A DNA stretch of 64,000 nucleotides, from the NCBI GenBank assembly GCA_022496805.1, contig CM040085.1, forward strand, positions 27,185,811 through 27,249,810, in the 5' to 3' direction. Positions 57,606 to 64,000 of this stretch are shown piece by piece. The position numbers and the translations under genes were made by a program. This DNA comes from Pohlia nutans (Eukaryota; Streptophyta; Bryopsida; Bryales; Mniaceae). Each line of letters opens with the position of its first letter. Within the stretch, counting starts at the first letter, position 1. The notes beneath the pieces were generated by a model. That model had not been told where the DNA came from, searched no databases, and saw only the letters and a program-made list of their open reading frames with translations.

Positions 57606-59630
57606 TTACCAGTGACAAGTCCAATAACAAGGACTCTTGCAAATGTAGGCCCCGTGACATCCAGGGCACATTTGATTAGTGCGGTCTCCACATATACGGC
57701 ATGCCTTCCTTTGTTTTCCCATACCCTTAGAACCATGAGCACCACGAAATGTTTGAGAGAAGCTCGAGTAACAACGCTTTCTCCCTGCCCACTTCGCGGA
57801 TAGCTCCTGCGCAAGTTGTAGTTGAAATGATAGATGAGAGATAGGGTTTGCAAAAAACCGGAAGCTCAAATCACTATGTATGATCCAACAATTTACTAGA
57901 ACGGTGTCTATGATGAAAAATAGAATGCGATGCCACCATTTGTGACTGCGCGTAATGCAAGAGTATGTGCCCCTCAACTGATCGGCTGTATCAACGCCGC
58001 GCATATTCTGTGTGTACTGTAGATGCATTGGACCGGTAAGTATTTTCTTCTTTGTCCCCCCTACTCTTCTCAGAACATATTGCTTTGTGCCAGGTGGTGA
58101 GGTTGCTTCTGCATGTGTGGATAGAAGTAATACATTTCTCTTATCTCTCCACACGGTACATGAGACTCTTCGTAATCTATGCATGCGATAATCAAGCCAT
58201 CCCATCTCTTTATTGTTCGTGGCAGATTTACTAAACATGGATTTAGGCAAATACTTCCTGTCAGATCGCAATGTGCCAATTGCCATTATCCCATTCTCTA
58301 GTAGATCTAAAAACAATGGGATAGAGGTAAAAAAATTGTCCGTTGTGACAATGTGACCTTTACCACCCAAGTCCTTCATTAGATCCTTCACTACATTTCG
58401 GCCTTGGTATCCTAACCCTTTGCCTGGGCCATTTCCATCTTCCACCACAACCTCTTCATCACCACTTCTTGTGCCCAACTCTATGTCATGTGGATTCCCC
58501 GATTTCCCACAATAAATGTCGAAATTCCAAATGTATTTCGATACTGAGTCTGCCAAGGCCCATGCCTTTATCCCAAATCTGATAGGCTTTTTGGGCATAT
58601 ATTGTCGCACCGGGCAGTATTTGCCTTTATATCGTATCATCGATTCATCTACTGTTACCTGCTGGTTCAATGCCCACATTTTCCTACATCTCTCGGTAAC
58701 GCCATCCAAAAACCATCTTACTTTGTTCAGTTTGTCATAAGAGGGGCTATCACGGTCCGCCACATGTGCAGGTGTGTTTGCCACATGCATACACCTCGTG
58801 ATCACATCAAACCGATCCCTAGTCATCATTTGGGAAATGATTGGACAATGGAAAAGCGGCTCATCGCGCGACCAATAGAGACGTGTAGAGGGCAATCTCT
58901 TCAATCCCATATATAAACATATAGAAAGGTAGGCTTTGAATTCTTCAAGAGATAGAGGCACCCAGTCTCTCCCGCCCCTTATAGTCCCTACATCCAAATC
59001 TAAAATCTCGGAGGCATACCGGTTTGACTCCCGCACTATCCGTCTGAGCATGGCCGGGCGTATAAACTTCTCAAATAACCCAATGCAAGATGGTAATCTG
59101 CCGTACGGATGAGTACAACCGGGCTCATTGCCGGTGAAAGGCAGGGGTGGAGGTGCATATTCAGGGCCATCTTTCTTCCACGAGTCAGGTTCAAATTCCT
59201 TTTCGAGAGGATCTAATTTTTTTTTACTAGCTTTTTTCTCTAGCTTTTCTCCTGGCCCTCTTCCACAGTCTCGCTTCTTACCTTTTCCACAACGTGAAGC
59301 CCTGACCTTACTTGCTGTGGCAGTTGTAGTGGCAGTAGAGGGACTGTGCAATTGCATGGCCGGGGCCTTCAATTTTTTTCCGCCCTCCCTGCTGCGTTGT
59401 GGACCCCTGCTGGGTTGTGGACCCCTGCTGGGTTGTGGACCCCTACCTCCATGGGCCGATGCCGAAGGAGTTGGCAATCTGAGTTCGCCAACGCGTGCCT
59501 CGCCGATGCCCTGGTCTCTGCTGTGGCCGTTGCAGGCTGAACTCGGCAGATCACTGCGCGCTCTCCGAAATCGTCGGTACCCTGACGGCAGCGGCGACGT
59601 CCCCTTACAAGCCCTCACCTCCGGCGCTTG
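57606..59630 (-). CDS. piggyBac-type transposase (DDE_Tnp_1_7)
   Basis: Catalyses cut-and-paste transposition into TTAA sites. The open frame holds 670 residues counted from a GTG codon at 59618. The N-terminal ~140 residues are basic and low-complexity, with repeated GPQPSR. The piggyBac core starts near 150 (PLPFTGNEPGC; EEFKAYLSICLYMGLKRLPS; YWSRDEPLF). The catalytic aspartates fit VTVDESMIRYKG (Asp324), HIVTTDNFFTSIPLFL (Asp427) and NMRGVDTADQLRGTYS (Asp543), followed by SHKWWHRILFFIIDTVLVNC. The C-terminus has the cysteine-rich zinc domain (CRICGDRTNQMCPGCHGAYI). All landmarks are intact, so this part could encode an active enzyme. No ATG starts it. It continues in the same frame upstream of a single TAG at 59631-59633, so the N-terminus must come from the upstream frame by splicing or the gene is a fresh pseudogene. 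Confidence 0.92.
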   Translation of the reverse strand, partial: QAPEVRACKGTSPLPSGYRRFRRARSDLPSSACNGHSRDQGIGEARVGELRLPTPSASAHGGRGPQPSRGPQPSRGPQRSREGGKKLKAPAMQLHSPSTATTTATASKVRASRCGKGKKRDCGRGPGEKLEKKASKKKLDPLEKEFEPDSWKKDGPEYAPPPLPFTGNEPGCTHPYGRLPSCIGLFEKFIRPAMLRRIVRESNRYASEILDLDVGTIRGGRDWVPLSLEEFKAYLSICLYMGLKRLPSTRLYWSRDEPLFHCPIISQMMTRDRFDVITRCMHVANTPAHVADRDSPSYDKLNKVRWFLDGVTERCRKMWALNQQVTVDESMIRYKGKYCPVRQYMPKKPIRFGIKAWALADSVSKYIWNFDIYCGKSGNPHDIELGTRSGDEEVVVEDGNGPGKGLGYQGRNVVKDLMKDLGGKGHIVTTDNFFTSIPLFLDLLENGIMAIGTLRSDRKYLPKSMFSKSATNNKEMGWLDYRMHRLRRVSCTVWRDKRNVLLLSTHAEATSPPGTKQYVLRRVGGTKKKILTGPMHLQYTQNMRGVDTADQLRGTYSCITRSHKWWHRILFFIIDTVLVNCWIIHSDLSFRFFANPISHLSFQLQLAQELSAKWAGRKRCYSSFSQTFRGAHGSKGMGKQRKACRICGDRTNQMCPGCHGAYICKSPCYWTCHW

Positions 59631-61296
59631 CTATTCATTCGCACTGTCCTCCATGACCGTAGCCTCCGAGTCCCCAGAGTTGTGCTCGCAGTCCGTTCTC
59701 ACTCGCGCCCGCTTCCGCACCTGATCTGCATTCGCGAAGTCCTCCGATATTGTGCGATCAGAGTCCTCTGTCTCAGCCGCCTCACCTCCTTCTGTCTGCC
59801 GCGCATCCCATTCGTCTCCGGTACTGCACTCTCCGCTCCGCTCTCTGCTGGTCGCGTGTCCACGCCATTTCTGCCGCACTCTCGTTTTGCCGGAATCCTC
59901 CGAGTCTCCGCTGCTGCTACCAATCCTCGCTGTGTCGCTGCTCGCAGTGTCTTCCACTGAGGACAGGTGCCCATCGTAAGGGGCGGGCGAAGGCAACCTC
60001 CTTACATGCGCGGCCAGGGTTGACGTGCCAGCAATGTGAGCAGCGTGGGGGCTAGGGTTTCGATCGGGCGCTTGCACTTCACACGGCCTGTGTAATTCCC
60101 CCTCAAACACCTCCTCTTCTAATCCATCCTCATATCTAATTGTGACAATGCTTTCTTTGGTTATTGGATTTGTCTTTTTTGCAATCAGATGTGCTGAACA
60201 CCATTCTTCTAATTCCTCCCCATTCGTATCTAGGTTTCCATGTGGTAGACGTCGCTGGATTCTAACTATTTCGAGTACGGGAAAGATTGGGGTTGTGAAG
60301 AGAGGCGATTTGCTTACTTTTTTTTTGCCACTACTTGGTGTTGCGATGCTCCCCATTGCCTCCTTCCTTGCTGCAGATCTTGCCCTAGCCATGCTCCTCA
60401 TTGCTTGCACCGTAATCCCATGTAGGTTCGGATTTGATTGAAGTTGTGGTTGATTTGCTTTGTGGTCGCTTGCAGGGTCCACTATCAACTGTTGCAGAGT
60501 GGAACCATTGTGGGAGAATTCTCTTACCTGCGGCGTGGGTGTTTCCTACAGCAAGGCCGCAGCTTGTGGAGGGACCGCAACTTGATCTTTCACCGCAGCT
60601 TGATGAGGTAAGTGCTTGACTTCGATCCGTCGACCCCTTGAATTCCGCCCTCGACCCCTGCTGCACTGCAGCTTGCGGCTTTGATGCATTGCCGGTGTCT
60701 CCAGATTCACTGTGATGCAGGGTGCCTGCGGATTCACTGTCATGCACTGTAGTCCCCGGATTGACTGTGATGCCGATGCTTGCAGAGACTCCGTCTGCAC
60801 TGCCGCTGTTTTCATTGACACCGCCTGCACATGAGGCTCTAATCTGCTGCTGAAGGAGCCCATTTCCGCTGCTCGATTGACTGCCTCCCATTGACTGTGA
60901 CTGCTGATGGATTGACTGTGACTGCTGATGGATTGACTGTGATGCGGGCTCTGAGTCATTGCAGGGGAGTGCGCTGCCGGCTCCCAACTCCTCCCAGCTC
61001 CTCCTGCTGCCGAAGGAGCCCATTTCCTGCTGTATGAGCCCTGCTGCAGGCTCTGATTCACTGCCGGCTCCAAGCTCATGACTGCCTGCCCCGATGACTG
61101 CTGAGCATCTTCTAGCGTTTCCAATGGCAGCTCCAAGTTCCACCGGTGCTCCACTGCTGCTGCCCGGTCCTTCATGCTTCCTCTCCTTGGCGGCTGGGCT
61201 TTTGCACAATAGAGATGCACATTCTTTCTTTGCTGGCGATGGTGTGTTAGATTTTCGTCCGCTTCGCCTTGGTGGTGTCCCACAATAATTAGACAA
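59631..61296 (-). CDS. N-terminal region of the piggyBac gene (disrupted)
   Basis: Frame 60488-59631 is in phase with the transposase and ends in TAG. It carries a charged stretch with a small Tudor/agenet-like segment (DTNGEELEEWCSAHLIAKKT; VTIRYEDGLEEEVFEGELH) and an acidic Ser-rich tail (SGDSEDSGKT). A further minus-strand frame, 61296-60385, is in a different phase. It starts MSNYCGTPPRRSGRKSNTPS and has QSIHQQ repeats coded by 21-bp DNA repeats near 60895-60955. It probably supplies the first exon or a separate accessory protein. Arg-rich PPRRSGR starts are common in plant nuclear proteins. Splice joins are not resolved. Confidence 0.5.
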
Positions 61297-62458
61297 TCTA
61301 CCCCACCTTTCTACTTCTGTGAGAACATTTTGCCGTTCAATTTTTGGCTTTGGGAATACTATCGTTCTTAGAGTATGGTAGACTAAGCTAGAGTATCCAT
61401 TACTGTCTTCCTCACGTCGTCTTTCACTCCACCCTAGTAGTGTTGCTCACCATGTGTACCAAAGCCACCTCAAGTGTTCAGGGGAAGTGTCACCCACTAG
61501 AGAAGTGTCTTTTGCAAGTCTAGGCAAGCTAAGCAAGTAGTTTTCATCAAGCATTCCGATCAAGCAATGAACAACCCATTGTCTAGCGTGATGCACTTCT
61601 TTCAAATGCAAAGCAATCCCAGCTGCTTCTACTGTGCACCACGACGGAGCTAACGGTGGAGGTGGTAGATCGAAGCTCTTCTTTGTAATCGGCATTTGTG
61701 AGTACATGAATTTTCCAATCTAAATTTTTTGCAAACAAACGCTCCGTCTACATGTGTGCCTTCTACGTGCTTTGATCTTTTTGGAATCCCATGTCTTTGT
61801 GTTGGATGCATGAGCTTCACTCCCTGTTTTCATATTTAGTAATGTTGCCTTCAATGCGATTTTTTATTTTTATGACAAGCTGTGACTTGTAGCCCCCATT
61901 TCTAACTGCCAAAGTCCCACGACTACAACACTGCCCGCCTTGCACTACGTGTCATTCTACCCAAAGGAAGTTCTCCATAAAATGTCAGGCTGCCCACTCC
62001 TTTTTTCCTTCCTTTGTCTGCCCAAATACACCTTGTCACCTTCAAAAAGTTTATTGGCGGCCACGACTGTAGGCTCTCCATAATGAGATGTTAGCACCAT
62101 GTTTATGGCTCTGACAAGCCTCTAAAATTGTAGGACCCTTCAATGGCGGGTTTCCCAAGCTTATCTGTAAGGGACAGCTCACCCCCTTCTCCCCTAATTT
62201 TTCCAAAATAAATCAAGCACGATTTCTATTGAAGGTAGAGAAGATTGCACAAGGCACACACACAAACACAAGGAATGCGTAGAAAGAGATGATCTTTACT
62301 CAAAGGCCTTCCACCTTAAGTAGTGTACACTAGGAGGTCACCATGGACAAACCATATGGGATAACTCATCACAAGGACACTCTAGAGATCAGCCCATGCC
62401 TAACCCTCCTCCCACACACCATTATTTAGCACCCGTACGTCTTTGGCTTCTAGCAATA
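61297..62458. other. Flank between piggyBac gene and copia element, candidate LTR
   Basis: No complete gene. A minus frame at 61447-61707 (LHLKEVHHARQWVVHCLIGM) is not recognised. On the minus strand just after the copia stop there is a purine-rich stretch (GGGAGGAGGG at about 62415-62424). About 250 bp then run to ~62160 and look like an LTR (ATCTCTTTCTACGCATTCC). The LTR borders could not be fixed because its partner is outside the window. Confidence 0.35.
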
Positions 62459-64000
62459 CTACGTTGCATCAATTACCTCAATACTCCCACTTTGCGTAGA
62501 GCCAAAGCCTCTAAGTCCAAATGCTATTACTAATCGTTGGTGTCGGTCTCTACAAAGACCCTTTGTGAGCACATCCGCCACCATGTGCTCCGTTGGGCAA
62601 TACTCCAAATGTATAACTCCCAATTCCAACTTCTCCCGAATGAAGTGGTATTGCACATCAATGTGCTTCGTGCGTGAATGATGTGTAGGGTTCTTTGCAA
62701 GTGAAATGCACCCTTGGTTGTCACACATAATCGTTGTAGCCTCACCTTGTGTGCAACCCACATCCACCATTAGTTGCCTCAACCAAATGGCCTCCTTCGT
62801 GGCATGGCTCGTAGCCATGTACTCGGCCTCCACCGTTGATGTCGCCGTGGTTTGTTGCCGCTTGCTATTCCACGACACCGCTCCCGATCCGACCTTGAAC
62901 ATGTAGCCCGTTGTCGATCTTCGATCGCTCGTGTCTCCCGCGTAGTCCGCGTCACAATAGCCGCTCAACACAATGTCTTTGCCTCCAAGACACAACTTCA
63001 CATCGCTTGTGCCCCTCAAATAACGCATGATCCTCTTGACCGTCATCCAATGCATCGAGCCCGGTCTCGCCATGTGTTGACTCACCACGCTAATTGGATA
63101 CGCAAGGTCGGGCCGTGTCGCAATCATCGCATACATCAACGACCCCACCGCTTGCTTGTATGGCACCTCCGCCATCGATTTAGCCTCCATCGCATACTCC
63201 TCCTCCGAAAGCTTGACGAGCTTGGAGTTTGCATCCAATGGTGTTGCCACGGGCTTACAATCCTCCATCCCGAATCTCTTGAGCACGTCCATCACATACT
63301 TGCCTTGACTCATGGTGATAGTGCGTGTAGCCCTGTCTCGCACAAACTCAACACCAAGACAAAAGTGCAATTCTCCAAGATCACTCATCTCGTACTCTCT
63401 CTCAAGCATGCCTTTTAATGCATTCATTAAACTCATGAGGCTTGCAAGAATGATCAAATCATCAACATATATGATCACAATCACCACATGTTGCCCCTCT
63501 TGCATGAAGTAGAGACTATGATCCGCAATGCTCCTAGTAAACCCGTGTGCAAGCAAGAACGTGTCAATCTTTTGGTACCACGCTCTTGGAGATTGTTTCA
63601 ACCCATACAATGATTTTTGCAACTTACAAACAAGGTGCTCATTACCTTGTTGCACAAACCCCTCAAGTTGCACCATGTAGATATCCTCCTCCAAATCGCC
63701 ATTCAAAAATGCGGTCTTCACATCCATTTGATGCATCTCCAAGTCCAAGGCCGCTCCAATGGCAAGAATGCATCGAATGGTGGTGAACTTGGCCACGGGA
63801 GCAAATGTCTCGTGAAAGTCCACCCCACGCACTTGCGCGAACCCCTTGGCTACTAATCTTGCCTTGTGACGCACAACAATACCCGAAACATCCCTCTTTG
63901 TCCGAAACACCCATTTCAAGGCCTTAGCCTCGAGTTTCGTCCTCCGTTCGTCGGGAACCTTCGCATATGCAATGCATCCGAAGATGCGCATGTGTGCAAC
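62459..64000 (-). mobile_element. Ty1/copia pol (RT-RNase H), internally deleted, cut by window end
   Basis: Reverse transcriptase and RNase H of a copia LTR retrotransposon. Landmarks: RHKARLVAKGFAQ, MDVKTAFLNGDLEEDIYM, KSLYGLKQSPRAWY, IIYVDDLIIL (catalytic YVDD), YCDADYAGD and RRSTTGYMF (RNase H), STVEAEYMA, CDNQG, RTKHIDVQYHFIRE, ADVLTKG. The frame stops at 62459. Upstream, integrase-end sequence (RIFGCIAYAKVPDERRTKLE) passes directly into RT sequence (LKWVFRTKRD) without the usual long integrase-RT linker, so an in-frame internal deletion has fused the two. The rest of the element lies past 64000. Confidence 0.93.

Noticed and set aside
59128..60441. Plus-strand frames of up to 198 codons opposite the piggyBac N-terminal region
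   Set aside because: Antisense shadows of low-complexity GC-rich coding sequence.
62160..62430. Firm LTR call for the copia element
   Set aside because: Position and purine tract fit, but without the 5' LTR the TG...CA borders cannot be fixed.

Overview
The window is nuclear DNA of a land plant, or possibly a close charophyte relative. Three multi-exon housekeeping genes have plant-type GT–AG introns: translation elongation factor 1-beta, a TPT/NST transporter and cofactor-independent phosphoglycerate mutase. There is also an F-box/kelch gene and a LysM receptor kinase. The rest is AT-rich intergenic DNA packed with short inverted-repeat transposons. It holds a Tc1-type DD34E transposase and a piggyBac transposase, both uncommon in flowering plants, so I lean towards a bryophyte or lycophyte. 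The sequence does not name the species. I see no rRNA, tRNA, CRISPR, operon or other prokaryotic feature.

Layout. 0.6–2.9 kb: EF-1-beta on the minus strand, head-to-head with the F-box/kelch gene (3.6–5.9 kb, plus). 8.2–11.4 kb: a seven-exon sugar-phosphate/nucleotide-sugar type transporter (minus) with a Stowaway-like MITE in its fifth intron. 11.8–20.5 kb: gene-poor, with several nested MITEs and one copy of an unrecognised duplicated gene (16.4–17.5 kb; a decayed second copy lies at 24.9–26.4 kb). 20.5–22.1 kb: a structurally complete Tc1 element whose transposase has lost its first catalytic Asp. 23.2–24.7 kb: a BTB/POZ-type gene (minus) with a frame break. 26.9–29.7 kb: MITEs, a 1-kb foldback and a small hairpin. 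30.7–32.7 kb: an intronless receptor kinase joining a LysM ectodomain to a legume-lectin-RLK-type kinase. 37.6–41.6 kb: the nine-exon iPGAM gene with MITEs in two introns. 42–49 kb: MITEs and a large TIR element containing a ~165-bp tandem array. 49.5–54.9 kb: transposon-derived reading frames (DUF4216-like; an RS-rich protein with a plant-transposase-like C-terminal part). 57.6–61.3 kb: the piggyBac gene (minus). 62.2–64 kb: the 3' part of a Ty1/copia element cut by the window edge.

Two observations stand out. First, at least ten short elements have ends of the type TTAA–CCCCTAA...TTAGGGG–TTAA. Five have exact TTAA at both ends, and a piggyBac transposase (the superfamily that targets TTAA) is in the same window, so these look like non-autonomous piggyBac relatives. 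Second, the LysM–LecRK kinase chimera would be an unusual chitin/Nod-factor-type receptor. All gene models are from reading the sequence only; exon borders rest on splice consensus and reading phase.
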